In this document: one piece after another, positions 13,601-24,531 of the stretch
Layout: every line of letters begins with the position of its first letter
Numbering within the stretch: the first letter of the stretch is position 1
Assembly: GCA_029851415.1 (NCBI GenBank)
Contig: CM056744.1
Location: forward strand, 88,771,907-88,835,906
Reading direction: 5' to 3'
Origin: Eretmocerus hayati
Lineage: Eukaryota; Arthropoda; Insecta; Hymenoptera; Aphelinidae
DNA: 64,000 nt
Notes under the pieces: generated by a model
The model's input: the letters and a program-made list of their open reading frames with translations, nothing else
Told to the model about the DNA's origin: nothing
The model's database searches: none
Translations under genes and position numbers: made by a program

Positions 13601-16600
13601 CCAATTATCCATTCATTGTTCGTCTTTGCTTATTGAGAGGCATTACCTGTAAATCGATCGAGAATCATGCTATCACGACCCACATACCACGATCACAATT
13701 AGATCATAATGAATTTTGAATGTCAGCCTGTAGTAGGGTAGAATATGACATTTTTCCAGAAAATTCAATATCTGAGGAATTTGTCCAATTTCAAGAGAAA
13801 ATCACGCATATCCGTATTTTTAAATGATTTATCCAACTTTTACATTCTTTTTTTCCTATAAGATATACAGCTTACTTCACTTTTGTCAAAATTTTAGTCG
13901 AATCGAATTCATGCATCGCTTTATCCTGCATTTCCCTGGACATCTTTGTCAAATTCATTCTTGGGTATCAGAAAATGGTATAATGTAAACAATTATCACT
14001 CACTTATGTTAGTTAGCTTCCCCGATAAGTATATGAAAAGGTTAGTTATGGGACGTTATCCGATTAATGACACCAATCCTGAAAATTTTCGGGTTGGAAG
14101 TGTACAAGAATCAATTTATGTTTTTCTTGTGTAATTTTTTTGAATCCATCATTCATTTTGTGCCTCCACGTTAGAATTTTTCGCTAGCAAAAAAGCTGTA
14201 TTTCTCAGAGATTTTCTTGGCCCAGATAAGTACCACAACGTGGTAGCTCAAAACGGAGCACGGGATCGTGTTGAGACTGTCATTAATGAAAAAATTTTGC
14301 GTTCGAAAAGCATAATAGGATACCTCGCACAAGCGAGAATTTATTTCCTCGTTGCGTAACAAGTGTTTTCACAATGATCCTTGCTGTTAAAAAAGTACGG
14401 AGGAAAAATATCTCGGTTGCACAGGGTATTCAAATATGCTATTGTAACGCAAAATGACAGTCTGAACACAAACCCATGCTCCGTTTCGAGCTATACCACA
14501 TCGTGATTTTTGTCTAGGTCGAAAAAACCACTGGAAAAACAGTTTTTCTGCATCTATGCGAAGAATTCTCCCATGCATGTGTAGAACGGGCTACGAATTC
14601 GATTTTAAGGCCGAAAAATCCGCAAAAAATAAACATAGTTTGATTGTCGTATACATTTAAACTTCAAAATTTTCTCGATCAGTGTGATCAATTAGATGAC
14701 CAATATCCGTCCAAAACAAACAAATATCTTGCCTCAAGCCAATTTCGCACGTGATGTATCAAGTCATCTTCCGGAGAACGATAACGTATATAACATTTTT
14801 TGACGCTAGGATGAAAAAGGAACTCTTTACAGGTAATGCCTTTCAAAGTTAACACATTCGCTGCGGCGGGGCAAACTGGTGGGCCCCGCGTGTCCTTTCC
14901 TCACTGCTGAGGATTTTGTCCTTATAGGAAATAACATTGAGCGGGACCCACCGGTGGGCCCCGCCAAACCCAGGGAATTAAGCATCACCGATTCCAGCCT
15001 CCGCAGCGAACGTGTTAATCGTTCACATCCCAACGATTTTAATTCTTAATTTTGATCAGACTTTGTAGAAATTTCGAATAAATGAATGGATGGATAATCC
15101 AGAATCATCAAAGAAAGTTCTTGAGCGACTTATTAATCCCTTTGACAGTTGGTTGCGAGTACTCACGCTTTGTTTGTAAGATTGATCTCCTTTAGCAGAT
15201 TCACAGGCTGCATTCGGTGAACCTGGAGAAGACAATATTGTAATCCCTTCTTCTGATAGCTGAATACTGTTGGATTCCAGAGTACAGTAGAACCTCCGTT
15301 TTCGCGGACTCTGTATACGCGAGTTTCGCTTATTCGCGGACGAGAAAATAATCCTTTATCTCAATATTCCCATAAGAACAATGCTTCGGTATTCGCGGAA
15401 TTCCGTATACGCTGTTAATTTCTTTGGAACGTAACCCCCCACGAATACGGGGGGTCACCTGTATCGAAGCCGACAAATTATGAATTTTGCACCATCGTGT
15501 TTTGCTATGGACGTATACTAGTATACTGCATCAATGTGTTTAGCTTAAGTTATCTCAAATTTATTTTGAATTAGAACTTATTTCAAAACCTCATTTTTTG
15601 AAGAACTGATTTCAACTTTTGTTCTAATCCAATAAGATCCCTAGATCTGGAGAGTTTACAGCAGACAAATACGGTGCACTTTATCTACATCTGTCGAAAT
15701 TGTATCAAAAGTAACAAAGCTCTCGTAACCCCTCAATCACCCAAGATTCCATCAATTTATCCTTATCTAAGCGTACGTAAGACAGTTACATCGCTCACCT
15801 CTTGGTGGTCTCCGAAATCGGTCCTTCTGCATTCGGCAATCAGCAACGATAGCATCATCTCCACCATTCAAGCTCGATCTTTCAGACTCGTATTCTGCCT
15901 AAAAAGTCGTGCAACAAAAAAAACAAGTGTCAATCAGCTACCACTTTTCAAGATATATCAGACTTTTAGATTCTACAAGGAAAGTATTGACAAACCACAG
16001 AAGAAGTCGATCGTGAAGCATCACTACTGCCCGATGAAACAGGCAAATTACATGATACAGCCTCGTCGACTGGTTGTGCCTGGTAATAAGTAGTATCGGT
16101 ACGTAAACTTTTGGTCCTGTTGACTGATACACTTTTTCCTCTGGCATCAGCCTGAATTTGAAATCCCGAAGTTACATCGACGTTTCGTAGTCTGGAAGCC
16201 AGTCTACAACCTAAATTTCTGCTTATTTTTCCGGTGACATTGGTGGAAGTTTTGCAACCACAAGGTAGGTTACACTTGTCCTCCTTTTTTTTATTTTTCT
16301 TATCACAATTTTTTGCTGGAATTTTAGTCGAAGGAACGTCTTCGTCGTCGGCATCATCATAGGGTGGAAGATCTGGACAAGATGACGAGAATGAAGCTTT
16401 CGAACCGCAGTGACAAGAGGAACAGGCGCAACTAATCTCATGTGATTCGTCATCATTTTCTTCGTTATTGTCGTTGAAAGCTGGCCTACTTTTATCATAA
16501 TTATTTTTCCTTTTTCTTCTTGTCCTTTTTGAACAGCAGGTCGTCTGTGTGGTTGGTGTCAGGCTGATACATACTGCGTCGAAAAAAGGTTGCTCAGCTG

Positions 16601-19600
16601 ATTTTGGAGGCGACAGCGCTTCACGATCCTTACGAAAGCAAATTTAAAATGTGTGATGTCTTTCATGTAGGTATGGAATTGTTACAAAGGTGCCTTTGAT
16701 CATAAGTAACGCCGTTGCTGTAACGGATATGTGCTTAAAATCATTTCTCGATTATCGATTCATATTATTTTTGATAGCTCGTGGCAAGACTGATACAGTT
16801 TTTTCTTCTCAAATGACCAGAATCATCATGATTATACCGGAATGAGAATGATGTAGATGAAATTCAGTGGTGGATTCAAATAGACACCACAAACGATGGA
16901 ATGAAATGAAATCCAAGAATTAATTTTGGGGCACCCCTGGTGGATGATGGAGCATTTTTCAAATAAAACAATGGATTCATGCTCAGATCTCAACGTTCTG
17001 ACCATGTTCATTGTAACAATGAAATGAATTATATCAAGTCCTGAGAGGGAATAGTCGCACGCAATCGTTTGAAATTCGAATCCAAGGACCTCAGCGAGAT
17101 TCTTCAAGTGAATTCTACATCGTTTCTCTAATGTAAATTAGCACGGCTATCATTCATTAATATCTGCTTTTACAGCTTGCGCCCGCACTTCTCCAAGGGA
17201 TAGTGTAATTTTGATTGAATGCGCATCAAATTAAAGTTACGAAAGTCACTGCTATATCATGATAATTCCCAGGATATTGAGTTTTTGGAGTTCATGAAGT
17301 GTAAATATATAATAATCGATGCAGTGAAAAATGTTTACTCAATTCACACAAAAAATCGCACTCTTGGCCATCTTACGTGCACAAATGTGCTCAAATACCG
17401 AATTCTATATTCAATACGATTCAGATAAAATATTCAAATTAATCGCATGCATAGCAAAAGAAATATTCAAGAATATTATAACCATTTTTTGAAAAAAATT
17501 CCATCGCTACGAGTTTCCGGATAGCACTATGCTCAACTTCACAGTTTGTTCTTGAATAATTACAGCTACTCTCGGAGGAAGAAAGGAGTGAATCTAGGGT
17601 ATATTCATCGGGGCTCTCACGGTAATCTGAAGATCTCATCGCACTACCTATTATGTAATTGCATACGAAATCTGTTGGTGAGACCCCATACATTATGTCG
17701 TATTACATAAAACAATTCAACGCCTGCCTGCGCCTTTTTATCTCAAACTAGTTCCTACTCCATCAATCAGAGATTTCTTATCATTCAGATATATTTTGGA
17801 TCATTCAAATTGCATTTAGATCAGCATAGGACATCTAACTGTATTATGTTCAACCATTAAAGCCTAGACAAATCGGATAAATCATTTTTCACTCTAGGGA
17901 CTAAAAGACGCGTTTCACTCCCGTTTTGCAGAGCGTAAATGACGCGAGTTTTCGTTCCCTCGTGGTAAGATGTAAAATATGAATCTGGGGAGTAAAAAGG
18001 ACGACCACCTCTCGGGTTTTTATTGCTAATATACACCCGGGAGTAACTCGTCTTCTTCTACTCCTTAATTGCGTAATGTACTGAAGAATTTTGTTGATTT
18101 TTCTTCTATCCCGATGAGATATTGCATCTATATGTTTAAAGAAAGGAGTGGTTCTAGGAAGATTTTTTCGTAGGTCCAAAAATTCACATACAGCTCACTA
18201 TACCATTTTCTGTTGATTCTGTCTTGCACCCTGAATATTTTCAATAAATTTTGGGTGAGACAATTGGATATCTATAAAAATGATTGGACAATCTTGAAGA
18301 GTTTTGATAAGTAAAGTGTATCCAAAGTTGAATTTTGATCGAAAAAATCGTCCCAGAGTGCCTCTGTCTACAATTTTTTATTTCACTCATCGAAAATGAT
18401 CAGGGCCATAAAAATCAAAAAATTGTTTCGAAAATCACTATTAGAGTATTTGCACTATTTATGAGATATACCTTCAGATTGAGCTTAGAATGCATTGAAA
18501 AACAAAGATGATTTCTAAAGTTCTTATCAGCAACTTACATCACAGCAATCCTTGTCACTGCAAGAATTAGCATCGAAAAATTTACAAGCAAGTTTTTCCG
18601 TGATTTCATCCAACTGTTTCAATTTGCAGAGCGTCGTTTCAATCGGTTCGACGAGATGGCATAGCTTGAGTTCCTAGGAGTTCATAAATTTTACTCGTAA
18701 ACAAATCGTTCCCTCTGAAAGTATTTATTTTTAAATTCTATTGCATTGAGTCGATGTGACTGACTGTTTTATTTAGAAAGAAAATTACACTGACTATTAT
18801 AAGAAGTAATTTGAGATCAGTTGAAGATTACGCATATGCGAGGAAATTCATCGTGACTTTTCGCCCTCCTTGATCATACATACATGATCATAGTGTCCAA
18901 TTTTTTACGTGAGAAAGACAGTGGTATCCCTGAATTCTTCAACTTCTGCACAGGCAAAACTCCAAGTTGGCAAGATGATAGCAAGACTATAAGTCCGCCT
19001 TGATACAGCTTGGTTTAAGATCAAATAAATTAAGCGAAATTCTTTTTAATAACTTTCATATCAAACGATCCTCTTATTGCAGATGGAATCAAAAAATACC
19101 CGTCGAGGATTCCAATAATGATGAATCTCTTATTTCTTTATTTTGATGTAGATGAATCAAATGTAAATAGAGGGGTCAGTCGAAACAATTCAGAGCAAAT
19201 TGTAAGACTGACCAAAATTCTAGTATCACAAATTTGTTAAGGCAGCACGACCAATTATGAAAAAATTTGATCAGCAGGTCTCACCTTGACTCTTTTCAGA
19301 GCTGTCTCAAACTGTTTTGCCAGGTCACAAAGTTCTTTGTCTTCTGATAATTTATCTCCCTCGTGATTCTCAATTTCGTTAGTAGGGCACTGGAATAGTG
19401 GAATAAAGTTGGAAACATGTGAATAGATGGATACACTGTTAGAAATTGATTGAAATTTCAGGTACTTCTTGAAAATAACATCAAGTATTTGCTTGAAATT
19501 TCAAGCAAAGTACTTGAATTTTTTCCAAAAAGCATATGTTTGAAAAAAACTTCAAGTACCTTGCTTAAAATTTCAAACAAAGTACTAGAAGTTTTTCTTT

Positions 19601-20003
19601 AAAGTACTTGAAATTTCAAACAATTTCTAACAGTGTAGATATATGTGCTTTGATTCGGATCATAGTGGAAAATAGTCAATCCAAATTATTTTGTGAACGT
19701 ACATATTTCAAAACTCATCTAAACATGCATACTTTCACGATTTGGTCAGATAACATAGTAATTGTCACAGTCTTGACAGTCACTTTTACTCTAAATCGAA
19801 AACACAGTTGAGGGAATTGAAAGGTCAAGAATGCCAATGACTCTATTGTGTGAATATTAGAAAATATTTTTGATTGTACAGAGATGCTCCTAGAATTCTA
19901 ATTTTACCTCATTCTCCACCTGGAGAAGCTCCTTTTTTGCGGTTTTAGGACACGAACAAGTAGATGAGCCATCTGATTCCGAGTCATGTTGTTTCTCTGG
20001 CAT
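1528..20003 (-). CDS. Multi-exon Cys-rich protein with C-terminal coiled coil, unknown function
   Basis: Gene model assembled by eye from nine exons on the minus strand: 19908-20003, 19285-19389, 18539-18673, 16176-16628, 15799-15898, 15167-15252, 13356-13492, 2158-2330, 1528-1619. Every junction has GT/AG ends, and the phases run 0,0,0,0,1,0,2,1 without a stop. The product is about 458 aa. Residues 1-112 are acidic and helix-prone. The large fourth exon has Cys pairs (CACSSCHCGS, CNLPCGCK) and a Lys-rich patch. Exon 7 is Gly/Cys-rich (GGGCGCGH, CPCGCG), exon 8 starts CENCGKEILDALEAEF, and exon 9 is a short coiled coil ending EEK-stop. Paired Cys suggest metal binding, but no known zinc-finger spacing is recognised. 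The weakest point is the 3' end of exon 4. The start Met at 20003 has an in-frame stop upstream. An upstream exon at 22365-22515 could belong if a cryptic phase-0 acceptor inside exon 1 were used. No family is recognised. Confidence 0.65.
2158..2330 (-). CDS. Exon 8 of Cys-rich gene
   Basis: Acceptor GATGTAG at 2331 and donor CAG|GTTCGA at 2157. The first base completes an Arg codon from exon 7, then 57 codons and one extra base. It contains a CENC pair followed by an amphipathic acidic helix and a Pro/Gln-rich tail. Confidence 0.7.
2600..3919. repeat. Left arm of outer inverted repeat
   Basis: About 1.3 kb. Includes a GC-rich segment (3090-3760) and ends in a CCAYCCAC-type minisatellite and the block TGACCAACAACCAAC near 3900-3916, which is mirrored at the inner edge of the right arm near 9777-9792. 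Confidence 0.75.
3800..3905. repeat. CACCCACGCAACCATC-type minisatellite
   Basis: Degenerate 12-16-bp tandem units built on CCACCCACGCACC/ATC. The reverse-complement version (GGGTGCGTGGGTTGATG) is at 9795-9865 in the opposite arm. Confidence 0.7.
3920..4480. other. Spacer between outer left arm and GTCTAG array
   Basis: Begins GC-rich (3920-4030), then turns AT-rich. I see no gene and no mirrored partner elsewhere in the window. Confidence 0.4.
4481..4740. repeat. Degenerate GGTCTAGTTC tandem array, left
   Basis: About 25 degenerate units of roughly 10-11 bp based on GTCTAGTTCG/GTCTAGTATG. The orientation flips near 4610 to AGACCGTACTAG-type units. It abuts the palindrome at 4727 and is echoed on the other side at 5675-5995. 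Confidence 0.75.
4727..5682. mobile_element. Near-perfect 956-bp palindrome (foldback element)
   Basis: Left arm starts TAGACCGGGAGCTAGC and the right arm ends GCTAGCTCCCGGTCTA. Arms of about 445 bp match almost base for base around a loop of about 60 bp near 5176-5236. No coding frame. It is flanked on both sides by the GTCTAG array, which may be part of the element. Confidence 0.85.
5675..5995. repeat. Degenerate AGACCGAACTAG tandem array, right
   Basis: Reverse-orientation counterpart of the array at 4481-4740: units such as TAGACCGTATTTGAC, AACTAGGCC and TAGATCGA at about 10-11-bp spacing. Confidence 0.7.
5996..6506. other. Spacer between two foldback elements
   Basis: A short CATCCATCCAC-like simple repeat at 6005-6090, then AT-rich sequence. 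Two overlapping small frames at 6194-6464 show no recognisable features. No gene supported. Confidence 0.4.
6845..7450. repeat. Tandem ~160-bp repeats, left arm
   Basis: Successive units share TCGAAATTTT, AATTTGTATTC, CAGAAATGCGTCATT and GGCGTGTAAC in the same order at about 160-bp spacing, with increasing divergence toward the centre. Confidence 0.75.
8290..8795. repeat. Tandem ~160-bp repeats, right arm (inverted)
   Basis: Reverse-complement copies of the left-arm units: GTTACACGCCAAGATAGG occurs near 8458 and 8626, with a more diverged unit near 8300. Confidence 0.75.
9130..9773. other. Spacer, no gene seen
   Basis: Contains GGGGAGAGTGGGGCAAAATTG near 9160, the kind of sequence often found at insect MITE ends, but no matching opposite end was found. 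Frame 9350-9568 shows no recognisable domain. Confidence 0.35.
11370..11720. repeat. ~90-bp tandem repeats, forward half
   Basis: Units with GCCCGAGAATCCTGTGGG, a TTCCCAAAACCCA-type block and AAGGCAATTAAA recur at about 90-bp spacing. Confidence 0.65.
11960..12790. repeat. ~90-bp tandem repeats, inverted half
   Basis: About nine degenerate units with TTTGATTGCCT, GGTTTTGGGATTG, a T/C-rich block and CCGAGCATCCGGGTATTTG at about 90 bp. They are the reverse complement of the units at 11370-11720. A T-run lies at about 12509-12525. Confidence 0.65.
13356..13492 (-). CDS. Exon 7 of Cys-rich gene
   Basis: Acceptor ATTGCAG and donor AAG|GTGAGA. 45 codons plus two bases. Gly/Cys-rich, with GGGCGCGH and CPCGCG, seven Cys spaced as pairs. 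High GC compared with the surrounding intron supports coding. Confidence 0.75.
13493..15166 (-). other. Intron of Cys-rich gene
   Basis: AT-rich intron containing the 170-bp TTAA-flanked MITE at 14849-15018. No other feature seen. Confidence 0.5.
14849..15018. mobile_element. piggyBac-like MITE with TTAA ends
   Basis: Begins TTAACACATTCGCTGCGG and ends CCGCAGCGAACGTGTTAA, a near-perfect terminal inverted repeat with TTAA at both ends, 170 bp in all. TTAA target duplication is the hallmark of piggyBac-type insertion. A GGTGGGCCCCGC block occurs twice inside. No coding capacity. Confidence 0.8.
15167..15252 (-). CDS. Exon 6 of Cys-rich gene
   Basis: Acceptor GCTATCAG and donor AGC|GTGAGT. The two entering bases complete a Glu codon from exon 5, then 28 codons reading Ser/Pro-rich sequence (GITILSSPGSPNAACES). 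Two other acceptors nearby were tested: one gives a stop and the other an open but unlikely-looking frame. Confidence 0.65.
15283..15463. mobile_element. pogo/Tigger-like MITE with TA ends
   Basis: Starts TA-CAGTAGAACCTCCGTTTTCG and ends GGGGGGTCACCTG-TA, the CAG...CTG termini and TA duplication typical of pogo-like elements. The interior repeats ATTCGCGGA motifs. Related fragments occur near 36574 and 37478. Confidence 0.7.
15799..15898 (-). CDS. Exon 5 of Cys-rich gene
   Basis: Acceptor with a T-rich tract and TTTTTAG, donor AGAG|GTGAGC. 33 codons plus one base. Only one of the three frames is open (AEYESERSSLNGG...), which fixes phase 0 entry. Confidence 0.7.
16176..16628 (-). CDS. Exon 4 of Cys-rich gene (3' end uncertain)
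   Basis: Phase 0 acceptor CGTAAG|GAT. 151 codons to donor GAT|GTAACT. It contains a Lys/Arg cluster (SKRTRRKRK), an acidic stretch, then CACSSCHCGS and CNLPCGCK. The frame stays open past this donor as far as 15966, so a later donor (for example near 16040) is possible, but the later phase-0 GT sites have poorer context. Confidence 0.6.
16629..18538 (-). other. Intron of Cys-rich gene
   Basis: AT-rich. A frame at 17439-17693 contains an exon-like stretch (RSSDYRESPDEYTLDSLL), but its phases do not fit the flanking phase-0 exons. No repeat recognised with confidence. Confidence 0.4.
18539..18673 (-). CDS. Exon 3 of Cys-rich gene
   Basis: Acceptor TCCTAG and donor GAT|GTAAGT, a consensus donor. 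45 codons, phase 0 at both ends. A helical Leu/Lys pattern (ETTLCKLKQLDEITEKL) is followed by a Cys cluster ending KDCCD. Confidence 0.75.
19285..19389 (-). CDS. Exon 2 of Cys-rich gene
   Basis: Acceptor ATTCCAG and donor AAG|GTGAGA. 35 codons, phase 0 both ends. Acidic, helix-prone sequence (DKELCDLAKQFETALKRVK). Confidence 0.75.
19432..19637. mobile_element. Short palindromic MITE with TA ends
   Basis: Ends TACACTGTTAGAAATTG and CAATTTCTAACAGTGTA are inverted copies with TA on both sides, about 206 bp. The interior is built from AAGTACTTGAAATTTCAAGC-type repeats in both orientations. It sits in intron 1 of the Cys-rich gene. Superfamily not assigned. Confidence 0.7.
19908..20003 (-). CDS. 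Exon 1 of Cys-rich gene with start codon
   Basis: ATG at 20003-20001 with an in-frame TGA 12 bases upstream, then 32 codons to donor GAG|GTAAAA. The sequence starts MPEKQHDSESDGSSTCSC. If it is an internal exon, a phase-0 acceptor CCAGAG at codon 4 would be needed, with a poor pyrimidine tract. Confidence 0.6.
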
Positions 20004-22364
20004 GATTGTGATTCAATCACAATCTTCCCCAGGAAAGAAAATTTTATTCAGGACTTGGATTTTGTTCCAAAACAGCTCAAAAGATCAAATTTTTTCGGAA
20101 CTCATGTGCACTTCGCAATTTTGATGAAAACTAGAATTTCACAATATCCGCTCTCAAAGCCTATTCATCGGGATTATGTCAAAACATACTTGGTAACAAT
20201 AATTTTTCTTTTTCGTTCCCCATCCGAAAAAGGTTATGTCTACTAATTATTATTATTGTTCCTGTTCCACGACATTCGAATTTTGAACTGTGGATGACTG
20301 ACAGTTTGTACTCACTTCTATTGTCTGACAAGAAATACAACTCTAATTGAAGGAAAATTCGAGCAACAAGTATGAGATATTATGAGGAATTTTGGCAATA
20401 AGCGCATCAGGCAAATGGAATGTTTTTTGGCATCGATAACATAATTTTTTATACACTTTCCGAGTTTGACGATTTTCATTTACACTTTTATCAAAAAGTA
20501 AAGTTCGATGCACCGAATTAAAACCTACTTTACACCCCTTTATAGAAATTCACTGTTCCCTCACTAAAAATGTTTTTGTGAATGAAATTTAGTGAAAAAG
20601 CAGAATTTGACGGGGAGTTGGAACTGAATGTCGATGAGGATTTTCACAGTACTGAAAGGTTTGTAAGTAACAAGGGTATTTTATTTCATAAAATACATTT
20701 CACACGAACATCAGAAAAATTATAATGAATAACCTCGACGAAATCACGTCTCGAAAATAAACTTTCATTGAATTTATCGTAATTATAATAGAATTACAAA
20801 TTACATACTAAAGTGTAGCTATTACATTTTGATCGTGTTGAATACTAAATTCTAGATAGTACGACTAAATAGATATATATCGTATTATGAAATATGTCAA
20901 GTATTCCGAGGCTTCATATTACATTCGGTATGAAGAATTCGCCATTTTTGTATAATTACGCTAGTATTCATAAAAATATATCGACTAGATATACAATACC
21001 TACAAAACCTGGCATGGTTTTATTATTTGTTCGGCGTTAATTCTTCGGCAGCATTTTGAGCTATTTGACAGTGATATTGAGAAACGAAAAACTCGCATTA
21101 TTAATATATGTATGTACATCAGTTTTATACATTCAAGAGATACAAATTTTATTTTAATTATTGGGGTGTTGGTGCACCCAAAAAAATATCAATATTCTCA
21201 TTATGTCTCATCAAAATGTTGACCAACATGATATCGAGAGATGTAATGACAGGATCCACGTGTTTGATCCATGAAAATGAAAAACATGTCAGAATACAAT
21301 ATTTGTTTGATTCATCAAAAAGTATCAAAGTGCATCAAGTTTCCTCTCTTAGGTTCATTAACAAACAAGAAGCTGCATATTTATCTCTATATGCATCGGA
21401 ATTTTCATCCAATTACAGGCCATTTCTCAATTATTAAAATATGTATAGGGTCATACAAATTATCCCTCGGAAATAGACCATTAGACTCTTTTTAACGTCT
21501 GTTTTCTTCGCAAATTTCCCCTCATCGAATATCACGAAAGATTCAACTATGTCGCTTGTACCTTCAAAAAATTCGAGTTAAAAATCGATTCGTATGTTCA
21601 TAATAACTATCTTAGTTCATGCATTTCATACATTTACGGTTGATCGTTTCAGTCGTCAACTCGATCAAAAATATTCTACAAAATGTGTAGAGGAGAAGGG
21701 TATCTAGCAAAGCTACCCTAATCAACAAAGTGAATCGTTCATCATCGATGGGAAGCCCGTGTTCATATTCATAAGTTGTTCTTATATAATTGACATAACA
21801 AATCACAGCTCGGCAAATAGTTCCTCAGGTTTTCACAATAGTTACGTTATTACATATTTCTGGGAAGAAACTCGGGAGATTGTTCTAAATGTATTCGATG
21901 AAAATAAGATCAATGAAAAACAGTCCAAAAAACGGTTCAAAATGTATAGAAAATTCCTCAAAATACTCTTAAAAAGTATGTAGTGAGTGTGCGTTATCTT
22001 TTAGAGATCAATTTCAAAGTTTATTCTCATCTTTTTCGCGGTAAGAATGAGTCAAATTCTGATAAATATCAGAGCAAATTCAGATTCAGATGAAAATCAA
22101 AAAATATGGTGAGAGAGATCAATGCGGATAAAACAGATTTGAAGACACTCCATCGGCCTCTATTCTGCAATTTATTATTGCAGTCTTGTATACTACTTCA
22201 GGACGCTTCATTTCTGGTCATCGCTTGTTCTATCAAGCAGCGCCAGCCGTTTTGTCCTGCAAAATTTAAAAAAATTGTATCGAATTAGTTGTTTTCATCA
22301 ATTCCATCAAAGTCTTCGGAATTAAAGCTTTGATTGAATGGAAAAAAATGGTAATATAGCTTAC
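20004..22364. other. Upstream region of Cys-rich gene, no gene seen
   Basis: AT-rich, with only short random frames on both strands. It may contain the promoter of the Cys-rich gene or be intron if 22365-22515 belongs to it. No TATA box or initiator could be assigned. Confidence 0.35.
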
Positions 22365-22515
22365 CTCATCAGGTACTTGAAAAATGCTGTTCTCCCTCGG
22401 CTCATGGAAAGTGTATTGTGAAAATGTACATGTAAAAACCTGATGAAATTGAGTCTCTTGAATCAGCACCAATGAAGGAATAGGAACTTCATCTCCATCG
22501 AAAGTAAATGATTTG
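22365..22515 (-). CDS. Orphan internal exon, gene assignment unclear
   Basis: Acceptor TGTATTTTCAG and donor GAG|GTAAGC are both good matches to consensus. 151 bp: one base finishing a codon, then 50 codons (SFTFDGDEVPIPSLVLIQE and on), exit phase 0. It lies between the two host genes on the same strand. It could join exon 1 of the Cys-rich gene through an internal acceptor, or belong to a separate transcript. No family recognised. Confidence 0.5.
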
Positions 22516-23869
22516 CTGAAAATACAAATCAACTGTTAGGTGATTATCTTCTCAATATTTTTTCACAGAATTTGGGACGGGGACGTATGATGAATTTTTA
22601 TGTCTTGAGTGAGATAAAAAATTTATCGTAATACTATCCCATATTTTTTATACACATGTGTGGTATCAAAGTATTATTCTCAATTGAGATGTACTATGAA
22701 GAATTATGGTTGTAATCTTTCTCACGGATGAGACCTGTCTTCAAGTGCAGATAGAAATTTGTGATTTTTAAAGTTAGTTCTTCAAAATTCTACGTATCTC
22801 AAGGCATTCTTGTCAAGATTTTGCAACATCACAGTGCTATTATGAATAGCTGGTCTGGAAACTTTTCACTTTCCTTCACAGTACAAGTAATTATGAAAAT
22901 ATTCGATGTAGTGATGTGATTGAACTTCTATCAACTATTTCTATCTCCTTACTATAAATAATTATCGAAATCCAAGTTGAAAACTGTTAGTGCTCATCTG
23001 CGCTGAATACAACCACAATTGTAATCTTCAGAATTCATCAACCAAATGCTATGCGGGTATACTAAAAATTTATAATCCAGGAAAATTTCAAATAGGGGTA
23101 TTTCAAAGCTGTCATTGTCATTAATTTACATTGCAAGTTGAGAGGGAAGGGTTCGAATATTTGTGTCATTCATCAGGTGAAAGCTCATACCACACAGAAT
23201 CACAAGATTGCTTATTCCCTGATTTTTGCATTATTTTCACAACTCAATTTACATAAATACATATCTATGCCGTGGTTCATAGAGGACCACAAAGTTCATC
23301 TACAGAATAATAAGAGTAAAGTCGATGCAGATTAGAGTGAACCTCTGGGGAAATGTGGTTTGTGCATATAGCTCCATTGAATAGCGACAAATTTTACAAA
23401 TGGAACGATATTGAAGCATTATTCTATGGTTGTCCCCGTCCTGCAGCATATCGTCTCGTTCCAGAAGCTGGACATCGCACGAAAAGCTCCCAGCTGTATG
23501 TATGTAAAAAAAGCCCCATCACCATCAGTTACGACTACAGTAGCGCATACATCTATGAATATCTGGAGACACATGTAAATACTCTAAACAGAAATTTTTT
23601 AAAAGAAAGATTATAAGGTTTCTGTATTTAAGTGCTATAACATCCATTTTAAGTGTTTCTTACAGATAAAGATTGCAGACTGAAACATTCACTTTAAAGT
23701 TTCATAAAAAGTATCAAGTGGTGGTCAAAACTCAGTGAAAAGAGAACTCAAGAAGTGGACGGCTCCAAACTAAATCGGGATACCCGAATAACGAACTTTC
23801 CAAATAAAAGCAATTTGCTCAACGTTCCACATGAAAATTTTTCGAGATGATGTTTCAAAATCATTCCAA

Positions 23870-24075
23870 AGAAATGATCCTAAGTGAAAGACTTCTTTTG
23901 CTTTGGTTCGGAGCCTTCCAATTCGATGCCAGCTCAAAATGGTAGATGACGATCCAAAAGCGCAAAAGTTGAATTTTACAATCTGAGTGAGTTTTTTCCA
24001 GCCCCAGACGAAAGCGAGGGTTGGAATCGTCACGACGATGCAAAATTCAGTTTTTGTAGCCAAGTTTCATCTGCT
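23870..24075. repeat. Diverged copy of dispersed foldback family
   Basis: The segment CGAAAGCGAGGGTTGGAATCG at 24008-24028 resembles the core of the elements at 36673-36800 and 38731-38831. Ends are not clear. Confidence 0.35.
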
Positions 24076-24531
24076 ATTTTTTTTACAAACTGTGAGCAAA
24101 AGAGGAAAATCTGTGTGAAAAAAATACTTTTGCGCACATAATCAAGAAAAGACATCCGGAATTTACACGATGAAATACAGAGAATACGTTCTATGAAATT
24201 TAGGGAGTGAAAGACTACAGGGATTGTGAAGATTAGACACATGGGTGAGATGGCTCAGAATAGAATAATTTTGACTATGCCTTGATAGTCCGATATGTGA
24301 CTTTGCAGAATAATGAAAGCTGAAATATCTGTGCCATCCCGATATTATTTACTCTTCGGTTTGAATTGAAGGTGTATAGATAACTGTAAGTGAGAAAGTT
24401 AGCCAGAGAACTAACTGGTTGTCAAACAAGAAGATTTTCTATTATGGAAATTGTTTGTCATAGTTATTCTAAGGTATTGGATTGAGTCAGGTGTAGTGGT
24501 GGATGGTGGACAAATTGACATTCTGACTGAC

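Noticed and set aside
15674..16093. Plus-strand frame of 139 codons
   Set aside because: Overlaps exons 4 and 5 of the minus-strand Cys-rich gene, which have splice sites and phase agreement.
17439..17693. Exon-like frame (RSSDYRESPDEYTLDSLL) in an intron of the Cys-rich gene
   Set aside because: Available acceptors and donors do not give phase 0 at both ends as required by neighbours. Could be an alternative exon but unsupported.
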